From contig CAUUKX010000027.1 in assembly GCA_963545585.1 (NCBI GenBank), positions 1 to 22,319 of the forward strand: a stretch of 22,319 nucleotides of DNA, read 5' to 3'. Below the pieces are notes generated by a model. The model saw nothing but the letters and a program-made list of their open reading frames with translations. It was not told where the DNA came from and searched no databases. Position numbers and translations under genes: made by a program. Numbering within the stretch: the stretch's first letter is position 1; the number at the start of each line of letters is the position of its first letter. The DNA comes from W11650 sp963545585 (GTDB taxonomy: Bacteria; Bacillota; Clostridia; Lachnospirales; Vallitaleaceae). Of this stretch, positions 15,524 through 22,319 are shown piece after piece.

Positions 15524-16122
15524 TGGATTACTATGGGAAATATTTTTCCCGCTTGATTGAACAATTTACAAGACTGCCGGGCATAGGCTATAAAAGCGCC
15601 CGGCGGCTGGCTTTTTATGTAATTGCCATGACGGACGAGCAGGCCGAGGAGTTTGCCCAGGCGATTGTCGAGGCCAAAAAAAATACCGCCTACTGCCGGG
15701 AATGTTTTACGATTACCGATGAAGAGATTTGTCCGATTTGCGCATCCGGTAAAAGAGAGCGAACAACCATCATGGTGGTGGAGGAAACAAAGGATCTGGT
15801 CGCCTATGAAAAAACCGGCCGCTATCAGGGGCTGTACCATGTGCTGGGCGGCGTAATTTCGCCGATGCTGGGTATTGGGCCGGCGGATTTGCGGACGAAG
15901 GAACTGCTCACTCGCTTAGGCAGTCAAAATGTGGAAGAAGTTATTTTAGCGACCGGCTCGACAGTCGAGGGCGAAGCAACGGCGATTTACTTGAGTAAGC
16001 TATTAAAGCCCTTGGGCGTCCGGGTCACGCGGATTGCCAACGGTGTGCCGGTGGGCGGCGATTTGGAATATGTTGATGAAATGACCTTAGCCAGAGCGCT
16101 GGAAGGCCGAACGGAAATATAA
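15523..16122 (+). CDS. recR: Recombination protein RecR
   Basis: RecR works with RecO (and RecF) to load RecA at gaps in recombinational repair. The 199-residue protein has the helix-hairpin-helix LPGIGYKSARRLAF at about 18-31. A C4 zinc finger follows with Cys58, Cys61, Cys70 and Cys73, then a Toprim domain with VVEETKDL and the conserved GGVISPMLGIGP region, and a C-terminal Walker-B-like segment. The ATG shares one base with the ybaB stop codon. All family features are intact. Confidence 0.97.
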   Translation: MDYYGKYFSRLIEQFTRLPGIGYKSARRLAFYVIAMTDEQAEEFAQAIVEAKKNTAYCRECFTITDEEICPICASGKRERTTIMVVEETKDLVAYEKTGRYQGLYHVLGGVISPMLGIGPADLRTKELLTRLGSQNVEEVILATGSTVEGEATAIYLSKLLKPLGVRVTRIANGVPVGGDLEYVDEMTLARALEGRTEI

Positions 16123-16150
16123 GGGAATTTCAAGAAAGAAGGTTGAAGAT

Positions 16151-16717
16151 TTGAAGAAAAGAGCTTTGATTTGCAGTATTGCGATAGTGCTGTTGATTTT
16201 TTGGACAGGGGAGCAGATTTCGGCGGCAACGCCGACGGCGCAGGTTTATGCCGGCAATCAGCTGCGGACATTAGGGGTCTTAAAAGGCAGCGGCGATGGT
16301 TCTTTGCACCTGGAAAATAATATCACCAGAGCCGAGGTGGCGACGATTATGGTTCGGATTTTAACGGAAAGCCCGGTAGTTAATCCGGAAACGAAGGCTT
16401 TTTCCGATCTTTCCAGCCGGCACTGGGGCTGGAATTATATTCAAAAAGCCTATCAAATCGGCATTATTCAAGGTTATTCTGACGGGAGTTTTGCGCCGGA
16501 AAATAAAATCAGCTATGCCGAGGTGCTGACGATTATGGTCAATGCCTTGGGGCAAAAGGACAATTTAAACCCGGAGCTGAACTGGCCGGAAAATTATATC
16601 GCTAAGGCCAAGGAACTGGGCATTGTTCCGGCCGGCGGGAATACGCCGATCGATAAGATTATTACCCGGGGAGAAATGGCACTGATTGTTTGGGATACGA
16701 TTTTGGTGAAAAAATAA
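16151..16717 (+). CDS. Small secreted protein of three SLH domains
   Basis: This 188-residue protein has an N-terminal signal peptide (KKRALICSIAIVLLIFWTG, probable cleavage after ISA near residue 25). The rest consists almost entirely of three S-layer homology repeats: about 38-75 (LGVLKGSGDGSLHLENNITR), 79-133 (FSDLSSRHW, GIIQGYSDGSFAPENKI) and 137-185 (LGIVPAGG, ITRGEMALI). SLH triplets bind pyruvylated secondary wall polymers, so it would stay at the cell wall, but it has no further catalytic or structural domain. The start is TTG, with GAAGG eight bases before. It follows recR by 28 bases and abuts the next gene, so it is probably co-transcribed with DNA repair genes without an obvious functional link. 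Confidence 0.85.
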   Translation: MKKRALICSIAIVLLIFWTGEQISAATPTAQVYAGNQLRTLGVLKGSGDGSLHLENNITRAEVATIMVRILTESPVVNPETKAFSDLSSRHWGWNYIQKAYQIGIIQGYSDGSFAPENKISYAEVLTIMVNALGQKDNLNPELNWPENYIAKAKELGIVPAGGNTPIDKIITRGEMALIVWDTILVKK

Positions 16718-17725
16718 ATGGAAGATAATTATTTAACAATTGGCAAAGTGCCGGAAAAATTATTAAGCCGCTGGGTCTTTTCTGCGCCGGCGGCAGAGCG
16801 GCCGGAAGTGCTGCAAGGTCCCGGACTGGGCGAGGATTGCGCGGCGGTCGAGCTGGCGGCCGGAGAGATTCTGATTTTATCGACGGATCCGATTACGGCG
16901 ACGGAGGAAAATATCGGCTATTTGGCCGTTCATGTGACGCTTAACGATTTGGCGGCGGCGGGAGCTGCACCGATCGGGCTGATGGCAACGATTCTTTTGC
17001 CGCCGAATTATCCAGAGAGCCGGCTGGAGCAAATTTTTATGGAGCTGCGGCAGACGGCGGCGGCGCAGGATTTGGCGATTTTGGGCGGACATACCGAGGT
17101 AACGGACGCGGTTAGCCGGGCGGTGGTGTCGATTGCCGGGGTAGGCAAGATCAGAAAAGAGAAAGCCCTGCTGCATAAGACCATGCAGGCGGGCGACAGT
17201 ATTGTGATGACTAAGTACGTCGGTTTAGAGGGCACGGCGATTTTGGCTAAAGCAAAGGCAGCGGAGCTAAGCGGTCGTTTTGGCACTGACTTTATCCGGC
17301 GGGCGCAGACACTGGATCAGTTTTTATCGGTGCTACCGGAGTCCCAAACAGCGATGAACTGTGATGCGGCCGGGTTAAAGGCAATGCATGACATCACCGA
17401 AGGCGGCGTGCTGGGCGCGCTGTGGGAATTGGCGGCCAAAGCCGATATGGGGCTTGAGGCCGATTTGACGGCCGTGCCGATTCTCAGGGAAACAATTGAA
17501 ATTAGTGAGTTTTTTGATATCAATCCGTATAAACTCATCAGCAGCGGGGCGATGTTGATGATTGCCGAAAACGGAGAGGCTTTAGTGGAAGCACTGACAG
17601 CCGCCGAGATTCCGGCTAAGGTAATCGGCCGGCTTTTGCCGTCCAAAGAGAGGGTCGCCTGCTATGCCGGCATCCGGCAAGCTATTTTACCGCCGGCAGC
17701 CGATGAAATTTATAAGGTGCTGTAA
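16718..17725 (+). CDS. AIR synthase-related (PurM/HypE-fold) protein
   Basis: This 335-residue protein belongs to the PurM-like ATP-binding superfamily (PurM, PurL, ThiL, SelD, HypE). It shows the N-terminal acidic nucleotide site GLGEDCA (37-42), STDPIT (55-60), the characteristic VTLNDLAAAGAAP helix (73-85), an ILGGHTEV loop near 125 and a C-terminal AIRS_C domain with DITEGGVLGALWELA. It most resembles HypE-like lone AIR synthases of Clostridia, for which the substrate is not known; no hydrogenase maturation or purine genes are nearby. The ATG follows the stop codon of the SLH gene without a gap and there is only a weak GGTGA site, so translation is probably coupled. Confidence 0.85.
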   Translation: MEDNYLTIGKVPEKLLSRWVFSAPAAERPEVLQGPGLGEDCAAVELAAGEILILSTDPITATEENIGYLAVHVTLNDLAAAGAAPIGLMATILLPPNYPESRLEQIFMELRQTAAAQDLAILGGHTEVTDAVSRAVVSIAGVGKIRKEKALLHKTMQAGDSIVMTKYVGLEGTAILAKAKAAELSGRFGTDFIRRAQTLDQFLSVLPESQTAMNCDAAGLKAMHDITEGGVLGALWELAAKADMGLEADLTAVPILRETIEISEFFDINPYKLISSGAMLMIAENGEALVEALTAAEIPAKVIGRLLPSKERVACYAGIRQAILPPAADEIYKVL

Positions 17726-17960
17726 GTTTATCTTATTTTATGGAATTTCATAGAGATGAACCGGATGCGGAAACGATAAAAATATTTTTTATAGGACTTA
17801 ATTTTCTCAGGTTCTGCAAAACTGGAATAGTCTTTTTTATTTATTTGCTCGTGAAATGTCTTATTTGTGTTTGTTCCCAGGCCGTTTGGCTGTATGGGAA
17901 ACAAGGGCGGGAAAAATTGAGTTATGTCGCGGATGAAAGTTAAAATTAGGGAGGCTTTAA

Positions 17961-18482
17961 ATGGAAACAAAGAAAACTACCAGAAAAAAGAAGTTTGATA
18001 AGCAGATTGAATTGCTCAATATTTTGGAAAACGATGCCAGACGGAGCGTCAAGGATTTGGCGGAAATGCTGGCGGAAAATGAGGACGATATTGCTGCGCA
18101 GTTGACGGAAATGGAAAAGAAAAAGGTGATTTGTGGTTATCATACCCTGATTGACTGGGAAAAAACATCCAGCGAGCGGGTGACGGCCTTAATTCAGGTC
18201 AGTGTTACGCCGCAGCGGGGCAAGGGCTTTGATAAGATTGCCGAGCGAATTTACCGTTTTGATGAGGTGCGCTCGGTTTATTTGATGTCGGGCGGCTATG
18301 ATTTTACGGTAATTGTTGAGGGTACAACCATGAAAGAAGTGGCGATGTTTGTAGCCAAACGCTTAGCACCACTTGATTCGGTGACGGCGACGGCCACGCA
18401 CCTGATTTTAAAGCGCTACAAGGACTACGGAACGGTACTTGAGCCGGATCAAAAAGGCGGCAGAATGGCGGTAACACTATAA
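17961..18482 (+). CDS. Lrp/AsnC-family transcriptional regulator
   Basis: This 173-residue leucine-responsive-type regulator has an N-terminal helix-turn-helix (about 14-60; KQIELLNILENDARRSVKDL) and a C-terminal RAM effector domain (VTALIQVSVTP, VRSVYLMSGGYDFTVIV) that oligomerises and senses amino acids. A lysine-rich leader of about a dozen residues precedes the HTH. AGGGAGG lies seven bases before the ATG. Its TAA overlaps the ATG of the aminotransferase gene (TAATG), so the pair is translationally coupled; it probably controls that enzyme and itself in response to an amino acid. The ligand is not predictable. The 235 bases upstream contain no clear promoter. Confidence 0.93.
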   Translation: METKKTTRKKKFDKQIELLNILENDARRSVKDLAEMLAENEDDIAAQLTEMEKKKVICGYHTLIDWEKTSSERVTALIQVSVTPQRGKGFDKIAERIYRFDEVRSVYLMSGGYDFTVIVEGTTMKEVAMFVAKRLAPLDSVTATATHLILKRYKDYGTVLEPDQKGGRMAVTL

Positions 18483-19660
18483 TGAAAGAATTAAATCAAA
18501 CTGCACTGCATATGAAACCATCGGGTATCCGAAAGTTTTTTGATATTGTTCTGCAAATGAAAGACGCCATCAGTCTGGGTGTGGGCGAACCGGACTTTGA
18601 AACGCCGTGGCATATCCGTGAGGAGGGCATTGCCGCTTTAGAGAGCGGATATACCTTTTATACGGCCAACGCCGGTCTGGCTGAACTGCGGGAAGAAATC
18701 TGCAATTATCAAAAACGTCGCTTTGGCTTGGAGTATGACCCGGAAAGCGAATGTCTGGTTACGGTCGGCGGCAGTGAGGGGCTGGATATCATGCTGCGGA
18801 CGCTGCTGAATCCCGGCGATGAGTTTTTGGTAGTCGAGCCGTCGTTTGTTTGCTACCAGCCTTGTACGGCGATGACCGGTGCTGTTCCGGTGCCGATTGC
18901 CACCAAAGAGGAAAATAATTTTAAAATCACGGCGGCCGAGATTCGGGAGAAGATTACGCCCAAAACCAAGGGGATTATTTTGTCCTTTCCCAATAACCCG
19001 ACCGGCGCGATTATGACCCGCAAAGAATTGGAAGAAGTCGCAGAGGTGATTAAAGAGCATGACCTGTATGTCATTTCCGATGAGATTTATGCCGAGCTGA
19101 CCTATGCGGGTAAGCACTTTTCAATTGCGGCGCTGCCGGGCATGAAAGAGCGGACAATTGTGATTAACGGCTTTTCCAAGGCTTATGCTATGACCGGCTG
19201 GCGGCTGGGTTATACCTTAGCGCCAGCAGGAATTACGGCGGTAGCCAAGAAAATACATCAATACGCCATTATGTGTTCGCCGACCGTCAGCCAGTATGCC
19301 GGGGTGGAAGCGGCTCGCAACGGCGATGCGGATATTGAGAAAATGAAGGAGGCCTATAATCAAAGGCGGCGCTTTTTGGTGCAGTCTTTCCGGGAAATGG
19401 GATTGGCCTGCTTTGAGCCGGAGGGAGCTTTTTATGTTTTTCCGTCGATTCAGGAAACGGGTCTGACCAGCGAGGAATTTGCCCTGAAATTATTGGAGGA
19501 GCAAAAGGTGGCAGTTGTTCCCGGCAATGCATTCGGTGACAGCGGCGAGGGTTTTATCCGCTGCTCGTATGCTTACAGCATTGATGAACTGAAAATTGCA
19601 GTGCAGCGGATTGGCAATTTTGTAGAAAAATATAATTTAAAACCGAAAAAATCGGTTTAG
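18482..19660 (+). CDS. PLP-dependent class I/II aminotransferase
   Basis: This is a 392-residue fold-type I aminotransferase of the aspartate/aromatic (AspC/PatA-like) group. It carries the SLGVGEPDFETP block near the N-terminus, the PLP phosphate region VGGSEGLD, the FPNNPTGAI Asn motif, SDEIYAELTY with the PLP-ring Asp, and the Schiff-base lysine Lys233 in NGFSKAYAMTGWRLGY. The C-terminal Arg motif GEGFIRCSYA binds the substrate carboxylate. It transfers amino groups between an amino acid and 2-oxoglutarate in the cytoplasm; the exact substrate is undetermined. Coupling to the Lrp-type regulator is a common arrangement in Clostridia and suggests amino-acid-dependent expression. Confidence 0.94.
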   Translation: MKELNQTALHMKPSGIRKFFDIVLQMKDAISLGVGEPDFETPWHIREEGIAALESGYTFYTANAGLAELREEICNYQKRRFGLEYDPESECLVTVGGSEGLDIMLRTLLNPGDEFLVVEPSFVCYQPCTAMTGAVPVPIATKEENNFKITAAEIREKITPKTKGIILSFPNNPTGAIMTRKELEEVAEVIKEHDLYVISDEIYAELTYAGKHFSIAALPGMKERTIVINGFSKAYAMTGWRLGYTLAPAGITAVAKKIHQYAIMCSPTVSQYAGVEAARNGDADIEKMKEAYNQRRRFLVQSFREMGLACFEPEGAFYVFPSIQETGLTSEEFALKLLEEQKVAVVPGNAFGDSGEGFIRCSYAYSIDELKIAVQRIGNFVEKYNLKPKKSV

Positions 19661-19676
19661 AGGAAAACGCAGATTC

Positions 19677-19718
19677 CCATCAAACGGCGGTTAGCAAAAT
19701 GCCGCCGTTTGGTGATGG
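19677..19718. other. Strong intergenic hairpin without T-run
   Basis: AAACGGCGG (19682-19690) pairs perfectly with CCGCCGTTT, and flanking CCATC pairs with GATGG across a three-base bulge. No T-tract follows, so it is not a standard intrinsic terminator. It may shield the 3' end of the aminotransferase mRNA or reduce read-through into trmL. Confidence 0.45.
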
Positions 19719-19763
19719 TACAGATGGCGGGAGTTCGGAAAAAACAGGATTAAGGGAGAAATG

Positions 19764-20252
19764 ATGAACATTGTTTTATTGGAGCCGGAGATTCCGGATA
19801 ATACCGGCAATATCGGCCGAACCTGCGTGGCAACGGGGTTGAGCCTGCATTTAATCAAGCCGCTGGGCTTTGATATTTCTGAAAAAGCCGTGCGGCGGGC
19901 AGGTCTGGATTACTGGAAGGATTTAGACCTGAGGGTTTATGAAAATTATGACGATTTTTTACAGCAAAATGATAATCCGCCGGTAATCATGGCGACGACG
20001 AAGGCGGAGAAAAAATATACCGATATTACCTATGACCGGAACTGTTATATTATGTTCGGCAAGGAAAGCAAAGGGATTCCGGAGGAGCTTTTGATTCGGG
20101 CGCCCCAAAACTGTGTTCGGATTCCGATGCGGGCCGGATATCGCTCGCTGAACTTGTCGAATTCGGTAGCGATTGTGGTGTATGAGGCACTGCGGCAAAA
20201 TGATTTTTGGAACTTGGAAACGGCAGGCCAGCTTCACCGGCTGCACTGGTAA
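19764..20252 (+). CDS. trmL: tRNA (cytidine(34)-2'-O)-methyltransferase (TrmL family)
   Basis: This SPOUT-fold methyltransferase of 162 residues 2'-O-methylates the wobble nucleotide of leucine tRNAs in characterised homologues. The sequence has the family N-terminus MNIVLLEPEIPDNTGNIGRTC, the SAM-binding trefoil-knot segments MFGKESKGIP and IPMRAGYRSLNLSNSVAIV, and the expected short length with no extra RNA-binding domain. Two ATG codons stand in tandem; the second (19764) is preferred because GGGAG ends five bases before it and it matches the family start. It appears to be a single-gene unit. Confidence 0.92.
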   Translation: MNIVLLEPEIPDNTGNIGRTCVATGLSLHLIKPLGFDISEKAVRRAGLDYWKDLDLRVYENYDDFLQQNDNPPVIMATTKAEKKYTDITYDRNCYIMFGKESKGIPEELLIRAPQNCVRIPMRAGYRSLNLSNSVAIVVYEALRQNDFWNLETAGQLHRLHW

Positions 20253-20513
20253 TGTTTACAGGAGCAATTAAGTAAAATTTATTTTTTATCAACGGAACTT
20301 GCCCGGTTTTGGAGAATAGTCTTTTAAGGCCGGTCGGTCGCGTGTGTACGCAGAAGCATACAGTGTTTCGACAGGGCTTGTTGTGCGCTGAAAATCATTT
20401 GCCAGAATCATGGCAGCTTTGACAGGAATATAGGAAAACGGTCAAGGTTTAGGTGTTTAGCCGGAAACGGGGCGATGAGCTCCGGCATTTTAAAGAAGAG
20501 CGAGGGATGGAAA

Positions 20514-20966
20514 ATGGAAAAAGCGATTTTTACGAATATGTGCATGATTTATGATGGCGATAAGGTGCTGGTGCAGGATCGAAAGGATCCCAAATGGCCG
20601 GGGGTGACTTTTCCGGGCGGTCATGTTGAGCCGGAGGAGTCATTTATGTTGTCTGCGATTCGGGAGGTCAAAGAGGAAACCGGGCTGGATGTCCGGGATT
20701 TGCAGTTTTGCGGGGTGAAGCAATTTACCGATCGGAATAAGGACTATCGCTATGTCGTTTTTTTATATAAAACGGACAGTTTTCGCGGGGAGCTGCGGTC
20801 TTCGGAGGAAGGCGAGGTTTTTTGGGTCAACCGGCAGGAATTGTGTCAATACCGGATGGCCAGAAGCTTTGAGCAGATGCTGGAAGTTTTTGAAAATGAA
20901 GATGTAGCTGAGATTTTTTATTGGTATGATCAGGATGCCGATGAATGGCGTTCAGAAACTGTTTAG
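20514..20966 (+). CDS. NUDIX hydrolase (8-oxo-dGTP diphosphatase-like)
   Basis: This 150-residue NUDIX protein has a perfect Nudix box GX5EX7REUXEEXGU at residues 36-58 (GGHVEPEE...REVKEETGL), with all metal-binding glutamates present. The TNMCMIYDGDKVLVQDR start and the WPGVTFPGGH context resemble the MutT/YtkD-type nucleotide pyrophosphatases that sanitise oxidised dNTPs, but the substrate is not certain. An in-frame ATG at 20475 would add 13 residues; GAGGG seven bases before the ATG at 20514 and the family N-terminus favour the shorter form. The MATE gene starts 17 bases later, so the two are probably co-transcribed. Confidence 0.92.
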   Translation: MEKAIFTNMCMIYDGDKVLVQDRKDPKWPGVTFPGGHVEPEESFMLSAIREVKEETGLDVRDLQFCGVKQFTDRNKDYRYVVFLYKTDSFRGELRSSEEGEVFWVNRQELCQYRMARSFEQMLEVFENEDVAEIFYWYDQDADEWRSETV

Positions 20967-20983
20967 TTATTAAGGACAAAGCG

Positions 20984-22319
20984 ATGAAAGCACAAGGGCA
21001 GGAAATCTTAGAGGGCAATATATCCAAGGGATTGATTCGCTTGGCGATTCCGATTATGGCTACCTCTTTTTTGGAGATGGCTTATAATCTGACGGATATG
21101 TTTTGGATTGGCAATCTGAGCAGCAAGGAAGTAGCGGCGGTCGGAACGGCCGGTTATTTCCCGTGGTTAATGATGGGGCTGGTAACGATTCCCCGAATTG
21201 GTGCCGAGGCTTTGATTGCCCGGTCAATCGGTCAAAAAAACGAGGAAAATCGGCGGGGCTATATCGCTGCGGTTTTGCAGATGAGTATTATTATGGGGCT
21301 GTTCTACAGCTTTTTTGTTTATCTAAACAGCGGCTGGCTGCTGAATATTTTTCAGATTAGGGAGACTGATGTGGTGCAAATGGCCGGTCAGTACTTAAAA
21401 ATCATCGTCTTTGGGCTGATTTTGCCTTTTTAAACCCGGTTTTTACCGGAACATTCAATGCTCATGGGCAAAGCAAGCTTCCTTTTTATTTTAATACGGC
21501 AGGACTGGTGGTCAATATGATTTTAGACCCGATTTTGATTTTCGGCTGGCTGGGGCTGCCGAAGATGGGAGTTGAGGGGGCAGCTTTGGCAACGGTGATT
21601 GCCCAAATGACAGTCAGTGTCTGCTTTGTAATTTTTATGCTGCGGAATAAAGATGAATTTTCCCAAATTCCAATTCTGCAAATCAGGTGGAACCGTTGGC
21701 GGCGGGTGCTTGTTATCGGTACTCCGGCAGCGGTGCAGGGGATTTTATTTACTTTGATTTCTGTGGCACTGGCTCGAATTATTACAGTTTGGGGGGCGGC
21801 CGCAATTGCGGTCCAGAAAGTAACTGCCCAGATAGAAGCCATTTCCTGGCGGAGTGCGCAGGGCTTTGGAACGGCGCTAACGGCGTATGTCGGCCAAAAT
21901 TATGGAGCGCAGAAAAATGAGCGGGTCAAAGTTAGCTATCGCAGTGCGGTTAGCAAGGGAACGGCGATTGGTGTGCTTTCGACCGTACTTTTGGCTTTGT
22001 TTCCGCATATTTTACTGGCTCCCTTTTTTTATGAGCCGGAAGTGCTGGAAATGGGGATTCACTGTATGCGGATTATGAGTGTTTGTCAAATGTTTATGAG
22101 TGCGGAGATTATTACGGCCGGCGGTTTTAACGGACTGGGGCGGACGCTGCCGCCCTCGATTGTCGGCATTGTTTTTACCGGCATGCGGATTCCGCTGGCC
22201 ATGCTTTTGGCTTCGTTTATGGGATTAGACGGAGTGTGGTGGAGCATGACGATTTCCAGCGTGGTCAAAGGTCTGATTTTGCCGAGTTGGTTCTATTTCG
22301 GGGCATATCGGAAGTTGAA
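20984..22319 (+). pseudogene. MATE-family efflux transporter, frameshifted and cut by window end
   Basis: The first frame (20984-21433) gives 149 residues of a MATE transporter: ILEGNISKGLIRLAIPIMA, YNLTDMFWIGN, and several membrane helices. It stops at TAA (21431-21433). The homologous sequence continues without loss in the -1 frame from about 21427 (LNPVFTGTFNAHGQSKLPFYFN, then NMILDPILIFGWLG) for about 296 codons to the window edge. The break lies in a run of five T (21427-21431); six T would restore one frame and a normal MATE of about 450 residues. MATE proteins export drugs or metabolites using Na+ or H+ gradients. AAGGA lies seven bases before the ATG at 20984. The cause may be a sequencing error, a real mutation, or slippage on the T-run. 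Confidence 0.85.

Noticed and set aside
21429..21435. TTTAAAC heptamer, a known viral -1 slippery site, in the MATE gene
   Set aside because: It is not in the required register for the zero frame; only simple slippage on the five-T run would give the -1 shift, and an indel is simpler.

Overview
The window looks like a chromosomal segment of a Gram-positive, low-to-moderate GC Clostridia-type bacterium (Firmicutes, possibly Lachnospirales/Eubacteriales). The reasons are AGGAGG-type ribosome binding sites, sigma-A promoters, a ClpE-type unfoldase, a SleB-like cell wall hydrolase, a BlaI/BlaR1-type pair, an SLH-domain protein, a YbaB-RecR pair and a tRNA-Ser without an encoded CCA. The assignment is inferred from gene families only. 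No phage, plasmid, transposase or CRISPR genes were found, and most genes are housekeeping.

Layout. 1-179 holds a cluster of short hairpins before a patatin-like lipase (180-968). A ClpE-type AAA+ unfoldase follows (1293-3590), then about 240 nt of stem-loops ending in a terminator. A consensus promoter at 4012-4040 drives a roughly 250-nt two-domain structured leader and a membrane-anchored cell wall hydrolase (4303-5043). A bidirectional terminator separates this from the minus-strand genes: tRNA-Ser(CGA), with its own promoter and terminator, and gdhA downstream of it. Divergent from these is a BlaI-like repressor with palindromic operators at its promoter, followed by a BlaR1-like M56 metallopeptidase with an unusual duplicated extracellular module (7030-10123).

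10222-10805 is an alternating tandem array of palindromic units of about 134/133 bp, forming a 267-bp higher-order repeat. It lies between a promoter and the overlapping miaB-mutS pair. A new promoter (15092-15119) then starts a compact run of ybaB, recR, an SLH-only secreted protein and an orphan AIR-synthase-like (PurM/HypE fold) protein. An Lrp/AsnC regulator is translationally coupled to a class I aminotransferase. After these come trmL, a NUDIX hydrolase and a MATE transporter that is interrupted by a frameshift and runs off the window end.

The genes form several small functional groups: proteolysis and cell wall turnover, nitrogen metabolism (gdhA, Lrp-aminotransferase), genome maintenance and tRNA modification (miaB, mutS, recR, trmL, NUDIX), and signal-responsive repression (BlaI/BlaR1-like). 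The parts least explained by known families are the structured leader at 4049-4261, the palindromic array in the miaB-mutS leader, and the duplicated sensor module of the BlaR1-like protein. No complete new system is evident. Intergenic 14883-15091, 17726-17960 and 20253-20513 show no convincing gene or site.
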